A DNA stretch of 64,000 bases, taken from positions 62,001-126,000 of the forward strand of contig CAUEEP010000253.1 of NCBI GenBank assembly GCA_958450365.1. The letters are read 5' to 3'. Below are positions 1-10,650 of the stretch, piece by piece (the first letter of the stretch is position 1; the number at the start of each line of letters is the position of its first letter). The position numbers and the translations under genes are program-made. The notes below the pieces were generated by a model. That model had not been told where the DNA came from. It ran no database searches and was given only the letters and a program-made list of their open reading frames with translations. Origin of the DNA: Mesorhabditis belari (Eukaryota; Nematoda; Chromadorea; Rhabditida; Rhabditidae).

Positions 1-47
1 ATTTCTAGCAATAAATCTAACAAGTAAACACGAAATAAATGAACTTT

Positions 48-704
48 CTAGAATTTTTTTAGTGAGAATAGGCCACGATTGTTACTTGGGGGGGGCTTAA
101 GCTTAGGATCAGGCTTAGGCTTAGGCGCAGGCTTAGGCTTAGGATCAGGCTTAGGATCAGGCTCAGGCGCAGGCTCAGGCTCAGGCTTAGGCTTAGGATC
201 AGGCTTAGGATCAGGCTCAGGATCAGGCTCAGGATCAGGATCAGGCTTAGGCTTAGGATCAGGCTTAGGATCAGGATCAGGTTCAGACTTAGGCTCAGAA
301 TCAGGCTTAGGCTCAGGCTCAGGCTTAGGCTCAGGTTCAGGCTTAGGTTCAGGCACAGGCTCAGGCTCAGGCTTAGGCTTAGGATCAGGCTCAGGATCAG
401 GCCCAGGCTCAGGCTCAGGCTTAGGCTTAGGATCAGGCTCAGGATCAGGGTCAGGATCAGGATCAGGATCAGGCTCAGGATCAGTATCAGGCTCAGAACC
501 AGGTTCAGGTTCAAGCTTAGGCTCAGGATCAGGCTCAGGATCAGGATCCATCAAGAACAAATTTACATAACTTAGCTGCTTGAAAAGATGGTAATCCATG
601 GGTGATACATCAGGCGAATACAGTGGGTGAGGCAGGACTTCATAGACAATCTCGTTCAAAAACTTAATCATCTTTATAGAAACCCTATGAATATGAAAGT
701 TCAA
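48..704 (-). pseudogene. Mariner (DD34D) transposase C-terminal remnant with repeat expansion
   Basis: The first ~50 residues of this minus-strand frame (about 545-704) contain [19 protein letters not shown], which matches the conserved mariner block around the third catalytic Asp (SPDLAP-DYHLF type). After that the frame becomes a long Pro/Glu/Asp/Lys dipeptide repeat produced by the hexamer array, and ends in a short tail [11 protein letters not shown]. The first two catalytic Asp blocks are absent, so this is a dead fragment. The acidic-proline stretch is a translation of satellite DNA, not a domain. The mariner assignment rests on one motif but that motif is diagnostic. Confidence 0.7.
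93..550. repeat. Hexamer array of TTAGGC-like units
   Basis: About 75 tandem hexamers built from four variants: TTAGGC, TTAGGA, TCAGGC and TCAGGA, with a few further substitutions. Because six is a multiple of three, every frame stays open, which explains the long Leu/Ser, Gly/Ser and Pro/Glu open frames here. It sits inside the mariner transposase remnant. Confidence 0.95.
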
Positions 705-977
705 AATGTTTGCGAAAAAATATTTACCAAAATTTCTCTAACTATAAGCTGTCTTCCAATTGCAAATTTTTGAAACGACTAAATAAAAGACAAAAAAAAT
801 TGACCATTTTTTTTGGCTTCTCTAGCCAATTTTCAATTCACCAATCCAATACGTAACGTTCGAGCAGCTCGCCTAAATTTCATATGATTTGAATGATCGT
901 ATTCGACTGTTTTTATTAGGAGAGTTTTTTATCGAAAGAGCGAAAAATGTTCCCCAAATCAGAGGCCTTGTGTATTT

Positions 978-1860
978 TCGGGAAGGCTTAGGCCGGGAAG
1001 GCTTAGGCCGGGAAGGCTTAGGCCGGGAAGGCTTAGGCCGGGAAGGCTTAGGCCGGGAAGGCTTAGGCCGGGAAGGCTTAGGCCGGGAAGGCTTAGGCCG
1101 GGAAGGCTTAGGCCGGGAAGGCTTAGGCCGGGAAGGCTTAGGCCGGGAAGGCTTAGGCCGGGAAGGCTTAGGCCGGGAAGGCTTAGGCCGGGAAGGCTTA
1201 GGCCGGGAAGGCTTAGGCCGGGAAGGCTTAGGCCGGGAAGGCTTAGGCCGGGAAGGCTTAGGCCGGGAAGGCTTAGGCCGGGAAGGCTTAGGCCGGGAAG
1301 GCTTAGGCCGGGAAGGCTTAGGCCGGGAAGGCTTAGGCCGGGAAGGCTTAGGCCGGGAAGGCTTAGGCCGGGAAGGCTTAGGCCGGGAAGGCTTAGGCCG
1401 GGAAGGCTTAGGCCGGGAAGGCTTAGGCCGGGAAGGCTTAGGCCGGGAAGGCTTAGGCCGGGAAGGCTTAGGCCGGGGAAGGCTTAGGCCGGGAAGGCTT
1501 AGGCCGGGAAGGCTTAGGCCGGGAAGGCTTAGGCCGGGAAGGCTTAGGCCGGGAAGGCTTAGGCCGGGAAGGCTTAGGCCGGGAAGGCTTAGGCCGGGAA
1601 GGCTTAGGCCGGGAAGGCTTAGGCCGGGAAGGCTTAGGCCGGGAAGGCTTAGGCCGGGAAGGCTTAGGCCGGGAAGGCTTAGGCCGGGAAGGCTTAGGCC
1701 GGGAAGGCTTAGGCCGGGAAGGCTTAGGCCGGGAAGGCTTAGGCCGGGAAGGCTTAGGCCGGGAAGGCTTAGGCCGGGAAGGCTTAGGCCGGGAAGGCTT
1801 AGGCCGGGAAGGCTTAGGCCGGGAAGGCTTAGGCCGGGAAGGCTTAGGCCGGGAAGGCTT
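978..1860. repeat. 15-bp minisatellite, about 58 near-identical units
   Basis: The unit GGGAAGGCTTAGGCC is repeated without visible substitution over about 880 bp. One extra G near 1477 shifts the frame, which is why the open frames on both strands change repeat motif halfway. Each unit contains CTTAGGC. The near-perfect identity points to recent expansion or active homogenisation. The 350-codon frames across it are artefacts. Confidence 0.95.
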
Positions 1861-2189
1861 TGTGTGACGAAAGCTTTTCTACAATCGCCCAGAAATCTAG
1901 CACAAAACAGCCTCCGAACACACAATTAAACCCCCAATAATTACTGCTTTTCATGCAAGGGTTCAAGTTTGAAAATCCCTGGCCTTTCAGAAAGTTTATT
2001 GGACTTATTTCCATCAAATGACTAATTTTTAAAGTTTGTGTTAAAGCGTTAAAGTTTAAAAACGATTTCTCCCAAGCTTTAAGTGATTTTGATCTTGGAA
2101 AAACCTAAGCAGTTTAATGATTTTATTTATTTTTAAAACCGAAAGTGCTTTGTCTACGTAAAAAGCTATATTAATCATTTAATAATGTA
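1861..2189. other. Intergenic, no recognisable feature
   Basis: AT-rich sequence with no convincing exon, RNA gene or repeat that I can identify. Confidence 0.5.
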
Positions 2190-2810
2190 TTTACTGCTCG
2201 AGTATGCCACCATCGTATGGTCACCTTCCATTAAGAAACTTATCACCTTGGTTGAAAATGTACAACGGCGTTTCACTAAAAAAAAGCATACACTCGTTGT
2301 TTCCCTTCTTCTCTTATTCCAAATTATGAGACTAGACTTATAGTTTTTGATTTAAAACCCCTTTTATATCGCCGTATTTACTTTGATCTGATTTTCTGCT
2401 ATAAAATCCTTTTCCACCCTAAGGCGCATCCGGAATTTCAAAGTCTCTTGAAAATTGTAGAAAGCCCTAGAAGAACCGGTAGTCATCCTTATCAAATTTC
2501 GGTCGGTTCTCATCCCCACCACCTTTCCCTTTATCATTCTTTCGCGAACCGTATTAGTAGGGTTTGGAATAAGCTCCCGCCTGGTATCTTCTCGTCTGTA
2601 GGAAAATTCAAAGTATCTGTAAACGAATTAGATCTTATTGCCATGTCAAATCTGCCTTATATTTAATCTTTTTGTACTTTTTGTTTCCTAACTGTAGTCT
2701 TACTGTACTATTTTTAGTTTTCTTTTTTGTGAAAGTATTATAGCAATTATATGCGGTTATGATTATCTGATTCGCTTCTATTCGCCCTCCTGAATAAAGC
2801 ATATATATAT
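2190..2810 (+). pseudogene. Non-LTR retrotransposon (LINE) 3' fragment
   Basis: Plus-strand reading, broken by frameshifts and stops, gives LLEYATIVWSPS and ENVQRRFTKK near 2190-2285, the typical C-terminal part of a CR1/Jockey-type reverse transcriptase. It continues at 2448-2666 with YHSFANRISRVWNKLP, the usual end of such ORFs. The 3' tail near 2790 reads CCTGAATAAAG followed by a TA-rich run. The same arrangement recurs at 57979-59690. No polymerase active site or endonuclease is present, so only the 3' end was retained, as expected for 5'-truncated insertion. Confidence 0.75.
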
Positions 2811-3361
2811 TTGTTGTATCCGATTTGGATTGAAACATTATTTCACAGTAGGGTGTCATGTTTTTAAAATTTTTTTTAATCATTTTCTAGAAATTTTATC
2901 GAGGTTTAACTCTGGCAACCTAGAACAGTCCGCTAGGCACCACCTTTGCCCAAAAAAGTAGTAGTTTATTTACGCGTTCTTCTTGTTGAAGAACTTCTCG
3001 TCCTTTCTGGTTCGCTACCGGCTTTCCGTCGTTCGTCTTCGTGATAAAGCGTGACTTTCGTGTTTTCGATTGAAAGAGTGTATCGCTTCAGCAAGTTGAT
3101 TTCATGATAGTTCATTTTTGAAGTCCTCAGTGTTGTTAATCGTTAAAATTTTTAATTTTATCAACCATCAGCTTGTAGATTTCGGCTGTCGGAATTTGAC
3201 TCGTCTTTTTTCGCTTCAATAAACTGTCGAATTTCTCATAGAAGCGTGACTCCATCTGTAAAACAACAACGTAACATAGGGTAAACACCGCGGATATCCG
3301 ATTTGGATTGAAATCCAAATCGGATATCCGCGGTGAGTTCAATCCAAATCGGATACAACAT
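2811..3361. mobile_element. MITE with terminal inverted repeats
   Basis: The left end (2812-2834) and right end (3338-3360) are perfect inverted copies of TTGTATCCGATTTGGATTGAA. Next to the right end, 3287-3334 is a perfect palindrome (23-bp arms, 2-nt centre) that repeats the terminal motif. No transposase is encoded. The element stops about 25 bp before the putative trans-splice site of the downstream receptor gene. Confidence 0.8.
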
Positions 3362-3375
3362 ATTAATCAACGCAA

Positions 3376-3410
3376 ATTTTTTCAGAAAACCGTTAAATTT
3401 GCTCTTAGCA
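3376..3410 (+). promoter_or_regulatory. Putative trans-splice acceptor and short 5' UTR
   Basis: ATTTTTTCAG ends at 3385 and is followed by 25 nt and then the ATG at 3411, with no obvious upstream exon. This is the layout of a nematode spliced-leader acceptor. It could also be an ordinary 3' splice site of an unseen 5' exon. Confidence 0.5.
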
Positions 3411-5885
3411 ATGAATTTGACAACTGTTTCTTCTTTATTATTCTCGACAACTCAAGCCACTTTCACAACAACTCACTCACAAGCTATTCATGGATTCGAT
3501 AGAACGAAATGCAACGAATTCACCGGATATTATTGGATGATTCCCGTGTATGAGCTGAAATATGGATGGAATGGATTGCCCTTTCCCTCGCCGATCAACG
3601 ACTCGCAAAAGTGGTGATGGTCGCTTTGATGTCTTTGGTAATCTCCCGATTTGAACTATTTTAAGGGTTCAGTTCTTGTGAAAAACGAGACAAAAATTAG
3701 GCTTGTTTATGGTTGGTTATTGGATAGAAAAGCAAACTTTACCAGTTCTCTGTTGAAAATCTTACTCGTGTCTCTTTGATAAATTTAAAAAATTTAAAAA
3801 TCAAGCTACCAAGCAAGCAATCAAGCCGAGGAAAGTGATGACTTGAATCTTTTTGTTATTGATATTCCGCTAGATTTTATGGGCTAACTTATGACGCTTT
3901 GACTTGTTAAAATTGATCTTTTGAATAAATTACTTATTAAATAAAATACTTATTAAATAAAATACTTATTAAATGAAATACGCTTTTTTGAAATGGATAC
4001 TATTTTTGTGAAATCCGCTTGTGAACCGCAGTTGTGAACCGCAGTTGTGAACCGCAGTTGTGAACCGCAGTTGTGAACCGCAGTTGTGAACCGCAGTTGT
4101 GAACCGCAGTTGTGAACCGCAGTTGTGAACCGCAGTTGTGAACCGCAGTTGTGAACCGCAGTTGTGAACCGCAGTTGTGAACCGCAGTTGTGAACCGCAG
4201 TTGTGAACCGCAGTTGTGAACCGCAGTTGTGAACCGCAGTTGTGAACCGCAGTTGTGAACCGCAGTTGTGAACCGCAGTTGTGAACCGCAGTTGTGAACC
4301 GCAGTTGTGAACCGCAGTTGTGAACCGCAGTTGTGAATTCGAGTGAAAAATAGAATGACACTTTTTAATAGAACGACACCCAGAGGGGTTATTGAAAAAT
4401 ATAAATAATGCGAGTTGGGGAGTGACCGAAAGCAGGTCTGGATATACTCGAAAAACGAAGCTCGAAATTCTTGCCTATGCCAAACGGATAATTGGAAGTG
4501 CCGTTTACGAATGAAATGTAATTGTCGTAGCCGTTTACGAAATGTTTAAATGCAAATTTATGTTGCTCATGTCGTTCTATTTTTAATACAGCATTTACGG
4601 TATTATAATACTGAATTAGTCCAAACAATATTGAACTACTTAGAATTAGATCTTGTTGGTTTTCCCATTTCTAATGGGAGAACCCATTAGAATCGTATGG
4701 TTATCACCAATAATCAATTACCAATTTTTGATTATCTTCATCATCTCAATCATTACTAAAGTAATTACTAATTAACTTTTCTTAGCTAGCCTCTATCGGC
4801 CTCATCATCAACCTATTCTGTCTGAGAACGTTGACCATAAGTTTCCAATTATCGAGAGCAACCAAATATTATCTCCTCTTTGATTCATATTGTCGACTCA
4901 ATGAAGCGGTCACTAATTTCTATTATGCTCAATGTGTCTGGAGGTTTGAAATATTGTCTAACCAAACGAGCGGGCTTTAAAATAACCAAACGAGTGAAAT
5001 ATTTTCTAACCAAACGAGTTTCAGTTGGAATTGTGTGAAAACAGATGGCTTTCTTTTGTCAGGCATCACTGTGAATCGAATAGTGACCGCTTTTCACCTG
5101 GCAATGTTCTATTCGATGCAACTTCTACAGAATGGGCTATGTCTAAATCGGTGAGAAACAGAAATAAGATAAAATTAAGCTAGTTCTAGATTATTTGCGG
5201 TTTCTTTTGACGGGTTGTATTATGGAAGAATTGAAAAAGTCGCCCTCTCACACAGTCTCTTTCTTTGGGTGCTACCGATTATCGCTTATCTCTATCAAAT
5301 CGGAAACAGTGAGTTCAAATCTCTAGTTGTTGAGTAAAAGAAACTAAATAAAAGGTTTATTCTATTGAGGTTTATTCTATTCTATTCTATTCGGGGTGTT
5401 CGTAATAGCAAGACCGGTTTTCCACAGAGTTTTCAATATTTATGGAGACCAATAGATCACTAGGTTCAAAGCTCGTTTTGCATAAATCTAATGTTAAAGA
5501 TACCGAGCATGAACAGGTAGTGCACCGTATAGCTAGGACTCCCTAATAAATGTGCGGTATCCCCCGCCTGCTACCACAAGCATGCCTAAAATCTAACCTT
5601 CCCCTCCGTTAACCGGAAAGCATCAGAAAACCAAACCTTCTAGCTTATTAGCTGAAGAAAAACTGAGCTTATTAGACAGATATATGTTTAGTGCATGATC
5701 CACTGACGGGTTTCACCTGCTATTCGGGATGGTTCTTCTCTCCATTAGAATACTCTTGTTGGCCTCCATATTTTTGGAGTAGTATTGGCATGTTTCTCTT
5801 TCATCACCTCGACAAGTTCATGTATGGAGTGTTACTGATTACGGTCACTATCGACGTTTGGACGTTGCTGAGAATTCGGAGCGTG
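3411..5885 (+). CDS. Srx-like serpentine receptor (chemoreceptor), core exons
   Basis: Seven-transmembrane receptor of nematode Srx type, expected in sensory-cell membranes. Exons with matching phases: 3411-3545, 4786-4933, 5063-5150, 5190-5308 and 5692-5885. Residues 1-45 form a Thr-rich extracellular tail starting with a possible N-glycosylation site (NLT). TM1 begins at LASIGLIINLF. The third segment ends in LCLNRLFAVSF, the Asn-Arg motif typical of Srx proteins. A Cys-rich loop precedes ITVTIDVWTLLRIR, which fits the Srx TM5 end (D-x-x-T-x-x-x-x-R). After 5885 a good 49-nt intron leads to AGA at 5935 (RKIGVKTK), but that frame soon runs into a duplicated sequence and a mariner copy. I find no certain TM6-TM7 exons, so the gene may be truncated by transposons. 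Function is inferred from topology and motif only. Confidence 0.65.
4018..4336. repeat. 13-bp minisatellite in intron 1 of the receptor
   Basis: About 24 nearly perfect copies of TTGTGAACCGCAG. The 13-bp unit is not a multiple of three, so the minus-strand open frame across it has a 13-residue translated period and is not a gene. Confidence 0.95.
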
Positions 5886-5934
5886 GTGAGTTTATTTTGA
5901 ATCCAGTTCAGTTCTATAATTGTTTTTATTCTAG

Positions 5935-6116
5935 AGAAAAATAGGAGTTAAGACAAAAATCATGGACACTTGGGGAAGTAGACATTTGCTGATGATTTTA
6001 ACACTTGGGACACTTGGGGAAGTATGGACACTTGCGGAAGTAGACCTTTGCTGATGATTTTAACTGGTCCCATCATCTTGTCTTAGCCATACATGGTTTG
6101 GTGGTGAATTGAATGG
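5935..6116. other. Short direct duplication after receptor exon 5
   Basis: The phrase ACACTTGGGGAAGTAGACATTTGCTGATGATTTTAAC (first part) recurs about 60 bp later with small changes. It starts within the possible sixth exon of the receptor and may be what broke the frame. Confidence 0.5.
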
Positions 6117-6728
6117 GCTGGTGAATTGAAAACTGCGGGACTTTGAACTAAAATTTGTTCAATATAAAACCATCAATTCATTCCAAATAATTTCCATTAT
6201 TATTGACGACTTCTGCCCATTTTACAGGCAATTTGCGGATTCCTCTTTCGTAGTAGGATTTTAGTTTTGAATCGAAAAACTTTGAAAGCCAATTTTTGAC
6301 TACTTCTTCCGAATCGAAGTGTTCTCCCGCAAGCTCATTACTCATTATCCGGAATAAATAGTAATCAAAAGGAGCTGGACTGTCTGGGGAATGCGCCAAA
6401 AGTTCCCAACCAAGGCTGTTTATTTTAGAGCGAGTCAGTTTTGCAACATGAGGGCGCGCGTTGTCGTGGAGGAGAACGATCTTTGACTTGAAGGGCCTAT
6501 TCTTCTTTAGGGACTCATCCACCTTTTCCAACTGTTCGCTGTATTTGATTGCATCCGGAACTCATGATCCGGAATAAATAGTATTCAAAATCAAATGCTG
6601 TTGCTTTTTTTATCTGCGATTCCCGCAATAGGGGCGCAATAGGGGCCCGCAATAGGGACTGTGGACTGAAATGGACTGTGGAGCTATTTCAGCCCCACAG
6701 TTTTCAGTTTTCAATTCACCAATCCAAT
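6117..6728 (-). mobile_element. Internally deleted mariner copy
   Basis: Ends carry the inverted motif TTGGTGAATTGAAAACTG (left at about 6117-6140, right at about 6700-6728). The copy is about 610 bp and so has lost more than half of a full mariner. It is a close relative of the copy at 60492. Confidence 0.75.
6178..6531 (-). pseudogene. Mariner transposase C-terminal half (DD34D)
   Basis: The frame contains LLHDNARPHVAKLTRSKIN, holding the second catalytic Asp, and APFDYYLFRIMSNELAGEHF, holding the third Asp, then the usual mariner ending with ERGIRKLPVKW and a stop. The first Asp block and the N-terminal helix-turn-helix are missing through the internal deletion. The sequence is nearly the same as the fragment at 60650-61063, so both come from one family. 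Without the N-terminus it cannot be an active transposase. Confidence 0.85.
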
Positions 6729-6887
6729 ATAATGAAAAGATTCAAAGAAATGACTAAAACAATATACGTTTTGGGGAATCGGAATCGATTGGATTCGATC
6801 GATCGATCGATCGATTCATTTCATTTAGTCTACCATTCTAATGGTTTAAACAAACATTTCTTTTGTTTTACGCCTAACAGGTAACAG

Positions 6888-7586
6888 CCAGGGGGTATTA
6901 ATCGCGGCCGGGTGACGATAAAATTTTTTTTACGGCAACCAACTGTTTTTTTTATTTTAATATCGCTGATTTTATTATAAAAAGAATAAAAATCACCCGG
7001 CTAGAGTGATTTGATGGGTTTACAAATTTTTGGAGACACTGCAAGCCTTGGAGAAAAACAAGATCGTCACTCATCAGACACCTCAGCTAAAAGGCACCTA
7101 TTTGAGAAAACTAAAACCATAAGCGACCACAAATGAAAAAAGATCTAATTGTGTCAATCAAAGCGCTGAAGACGTCCTACGATGGAGGAGATCCAGTCAC
7201 TTTTGGTGAAGATGCGCTGGAAATCGATAAGATAGGAAGCCGATTTGTACTGCTGTACTTGAGCGAAGATGAAAGTGAGCAAGAGGAAGAATTATAGATT
7301 AACAATTTATTTTTATTACTTTTTGTGCTTTTTATTTTGTTTTTAAATTTATCTGCAACTAAAACTCAATCGATCTAGACTGTGCTGAGGTGTCTGATGA
7401 GTGACGATCTTGTTTTCCTCCAAGCCTTGCAGCATCTCCAAAAATTTGTAAACCCATCAAATCACTCTAGCCGGGTGATTTTTATTCTTTTTATAATAAA
7501 ATCAGCGATATTAAAATAAAAAAACAGGTGGTTGCCGTAAAAAAATTTTTATCGTCACCCGGCCGCGATTAATACCCCCTTTAATG
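6888..7586. mobile_element. Fold-back MITE with ~190-bp terminal inverted repeats
   Basis: The segment from 6890 to about 7095 is repeated inverted from about 7375 to 7585 with few mismatches. The outermost bases are GGGGGTATTAATCGCGGCC and its inverse. The arms pass through a shared AATCACCCGGCTAGAGTGAT block. The central ~280 bp is single copy here and contains a small acidic reading frame (next entry). No known transposase is visible. Confidence 0.85.
7133..7297 (+). CDS. Small acidic ORF inside fold-back MITE, unknown
   Basis: A 54-codon ATG-to-TAG frame occupies most of the unique centre of the MITE. It starts MKKDLIVSIKALKTSYDGGD and ends in an acidic tail SEDESEQEEEL. The middle (IGSRFVLLYL) is hydrophobic enough to form a folded core. 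I do not recognise a family. An in-frame TAA lies 21 nt upstream, so nothing precedes it in this copy. It could be the surviving end of a lost transposase gene, a captured exon, or chance; composition looks more protein-like than the surrounding AT-rich DNA. Confidence 0.35.
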   Translation: MKKDLIVSIKALKTSYDGGDPVTFGEDALEIDKIGSRFVLLYLSEDESEQEEEL

Positions 7587-7985
7587 TTGGTACATCTTTT
7601 GGTACGTGCGGGAAATGGCTTCCTCACGAGTTAAGCAGTGCAAACGCTCGTTTATATCCGAACAACCTAATAGTTTGAAATCAAAAACACGGTAAACTCA
7701 GTTGAATAGAGCGATGTTTGCATAAACATAGCATAGATAAAATTGGAATACATTGGAAATACAATTGGAATACAATTAGCATTTAAATATCTCATTCATA
7801 AACGGTTAGCCGATTACGAATGATCCGTAAACGGTTTGAATTTCGTAAACGGCTGAATTTCGAAACGGTTGAATCTCGTAAACGGCTACGACACATACAA
7901 GAAGTTGTTAATCAACACTACGAAGCCAAAATTCATAAGTACGCCTATTAACTTTTAGGAACAACTGTCTGGTAATCCAAAAATA

Positions 7986-8504
7986 TTGGGTTGGGGACTA
8001 TGACCCGGCGCCGAAAATCAAAAAAATTTCTAAAACTTCTAGCAGACTTCGTCAAATAATACGCGTTTGATATCAGTAGAAAAGTTAGCTAATTCTCTAC
8101 AAAATGGCATTTAAAAGAAAACTCAAACCGCGCCTCAGCTCAAGAAAAGGCCATTTTTTCACAAAAACTACAAAGTGTCATCTAGAAAAAACGGTTGGAG
8201 GGATCTTCCTGCAAATTTGGCAACTTATGTAATTGAATGTGCTCTATCTTTTTACATAGACACCAAAGAAGGTTTATGTGGAAGAAACTGTTCAAACGAT
8301 GAGTCGGACTCTTTGCCATTTTGATCAGCTGCGTTTGAAAGTTCATAAACTCCACGAAAGAAAAGCTTTGTGGAATCTCTCAAAAGTCATTTTGTAGAGA
8401 AATAGTGGATCCTTTTGATGAAAGAAAATGTATATTTAAAGAAGGCTTTATGCGTGCAAAAAGTGTCTTTAAAGTTTGCCGCTGAGTCATAGTCCCCAAC
8501 CCAA
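7986..8504. mobile_element. Mariner-type MITE with TA target duplication
   Basis: The termini are perfect inverted copies of TTGGGTTGGGGACTATGAC, flanked on both sides by TA (7984-7985 and 8505-8506), the target of Tc1/mariner insertion. About 519 bp long with no transposase motif. Confidence 0.85.
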
Positions 8505-10078
8505 TAGTCATTCCATGGTAAACCTTTTCAGAAAAAGTTCTCCGAATCAAAAAGAAGAGCCGACGTGAGACTATCAATTATGATAAGTTTGAAAAGTGTT
8601 TATGGAACAAAAAAAGCGTTTTCAGATGGTCACAAATCACTCGATAACGGTCCTTTATCTGATTGTCAGCTATCTAGCCAATAGCCTTTTCTTTGTCACA
8701 TGGCCTGTCTATTATTTTTTAATCATGAAATTACCATTGTTCCTTGTGAATCAGATGCTCAGGTAATAAGAAAAAATAGATTTCAATAATTGATTCGATC
8801 ATAGCTGTATTGTTGCCGCATTTTTCATTAAACGAAAGAAGGAAAGAGCACGACTCGTTGCTGTTGGAGAAACATCAAGAATTTGAGTCATTGATTTGTC
8901 CATTATTTCAATAAAATGGTACCTAACTGCCGAACTGTCAAAATGTTCAAATAAGTGTCGTTGCTGTTCGAAGAATGATCGGAATTTTGACGAATACCAA
9001 TAAAAACAACGTTTTATTCGCACACTAGCGCAGCAGACTTCCATTTTGGATGATTGTTCGATTGATTTTTGTACAGAAAGAGAATTATTCAACAATAGTT
9101 TCATAAAGACCACTGGAAAAACTCTCTGCTTTCGTAGTTTCTCTTCCTCTCGTAGTACACTTTCCCATTAGTTGAGCCTCTTACAGGTTTGGTTAGTAGA
9201 ACCAATTTCGGCACTATTCTTACCGTCCTACAACTTTGATTTTTCTATGATTTTTCTATTCAAACTGTTATTTTTAACGTATCTATACTTATGCGATAAA
9301 ATTTAGAGGCTTTGACTCTGCTCAGTTGTCTGCTAGATGAAGGGAATATAACCACAATTGGTCAAGCAACTGATCAAGGACAAGTTTGCCACACTTGGTC
9401 AAGCAACTGATCAAGGGCAAGTTGGCCACACTCGATCAAGCAACTAATCAAGGACAAGTTTGCCACACTTGGTCAAGCAACTGATCAAGGACAAGTTTGC
9501 CAGTAACCACCATAACTTGGAATGCATTTCCTTAGCCCTTTTCTTTTATTAATTGTTTCACCATATCAGATCACAGAAAACGATCGTTGTAGTCGTATCA
9601 CTTGAAAGCAAAGAGTTACACAAACAATTTATTACAAACAATTTATTACAAACGAATATTCACGAAGAAAGTGTACAAGTATAAAAAGAAACATGGTCAA
9701 TAAGTAAAAAGGAACGGAAGAAACATGGTCAAGTATAAAAAGAAACATGATCAATAAGTAAAAAGATGGAAAGAGGAACACAAACCGAAGGGGAATAAGC
9801 TTGGACTTTGGGTGATAACTATTTAAATGATAACCACTTTTGGGTGATAACTATTTAAATTTTTGATTTACTAAAAACTCGAATGTTCTTTTGAGGTTGT
9901 TAACAAGAACAAGATCAAATCTATGATCAAAACATATAGCATTAGAGTCTGAAATTGTCACTAAGATTTAGTGGATTGATATGGGTTGGGATGGACTTGT
10001 ATAATTGTACAATTTCTAATGCATCAACTCAATAGTTATACGCTTAAGTTGGGGTAACAAGATAAACAAAGAGAACTC
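8505..10078. other. Gene-poor stretch inside transposon graveyard
   Basis: No exon or element ends recognised, except a short tandem array: at 9355-9500 a 37-bp unit (containing GGTCAAGCAACTGATCAAGG) is repeated about four times. Further on, 9600-9790 holds smaller degenerate repeats around AAGAAACATGGTCAA. Confidence 0.6.
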
Positions 10079-10399
10079 TTATTTTCCATTGTTAGAGTTA
10101 CCATATGGTTGATTTGGATTATACTGGTTATAGTTGGGATTGTAGTTGGGATTGTAGTTCTGGTTGTTGTTTGGATAGTTCTGGTTGTTGTTTGGATAGT
10201 TTGGGTTGTAGCTCGGATTATAGCTCGGGTTGTAGCTCGGATTGTAGTTCTGGTCCTGATTGTTGTTTGAGTTGGACACCTGACTGACGCAGAAGAATAG
10301 AACGCACGATTTCCCGACGGCACAATCGCGACTCGTCCAACACGAGTCCACCGCGTTCGCTGCGAGTATCAGTAGAGAAATGACCAGAATTAGTTTCAT
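10079..10399 (-). CDS. Small secreted Cys/Asn/Tyr-rich protein
   Basis: A single-exon 106-aa frame on the minus strand. Residues 1-16 (MKLILVISLLILAANA) form a classical signal peptide. Next comes a short module CWTSRDCAVGKSCVLFFC, with four cysteines spaced C-x5-C-x5-C-x4-C, resembling small disulphide modules of secreted nematode proteins. The rest is low complexity: repeated Y-N-P-S and N-N-Q-N-Y motifs, so structurally a flexible Asn/Tyr/Pro tail. I chose the Met before KLILV rather than the upstream in-frame Met at 10426 because it puts the hydrophobic core directly at the N-terminus. No clear polyadenylation signal follows. It lies between two receptor genes, antisense to them. Secretion is well supported; function is unknown. 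Confidence 0.6.
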   Translation of the reverse strand: MKLILVISLLILAANAVDSCWTSRDCAVGKSCVLFFCVSQVSNSNNNQDQNYNPSYNPSYNPSYNPNYPNNNQNYPNNNQNYNPNYNPNYNQYNPNQPYGNSNNGK

Positions 10400-10534
10400 A
10401 ATTCTATAAGAAGTTATTATATTCATAATTTATTCATTTAAGCATGAAAAAGTGACAACGGAACATGTTTAATTGACAAAATGGTTTTCTGATAAAACAA
10501 ATTACACTCTGAAATGATTTTATGCTCAAAGAAT

Positions 10535-10650
10535 TAGTAGATCAGTAGCTAAAGAAGTAGCTAAGGAAGTAGCTAAGGAAGTAGCTAAAGAAGTAGCTAA
10601 GGAAGTAGCTAAAGAAGTTGCTAAGGCAGTAGCTAAAGAAGTAGCTAGTA
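10535..10650. repeat. 12-bp tandem array
   Basis: About nine copies of AAGTAGCTAAGG with A/G variation in the last positions. Confidence 0.85.

Larger units (their letters stand above)
1..905 (-). mobile_element. Degenerate mariner-like element, minus-oriented
   Basis: The segment holds a minus-strand transposase tail (next entry), an internal hexamer array, and near 825-846 the motif AATTTTCAATTCACCAATCC, which resembles the terminal repeat of the mariner copy at 6117-6728. Bases 1-90 and 846-905 are also similar, in reverse complement, to 27030-27120 and 26836-26945, so a related and shorter copy lies there. The exact ends of the individual elements cannot be fixed because one repeat appears to be inserted in another. 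Minus orientation is taken from the transposase fragment. Confidence 0.6.

Noticed and set aside
48..1929. Long open frames on both strands (Pro/Glu-, Leu/Ser-, Gly/Ser-rich; SLPG L and REGLG repeats)
   Set aside because: Produced by 6- and 15-bp tandem arrays that keep every frame open; not genes.
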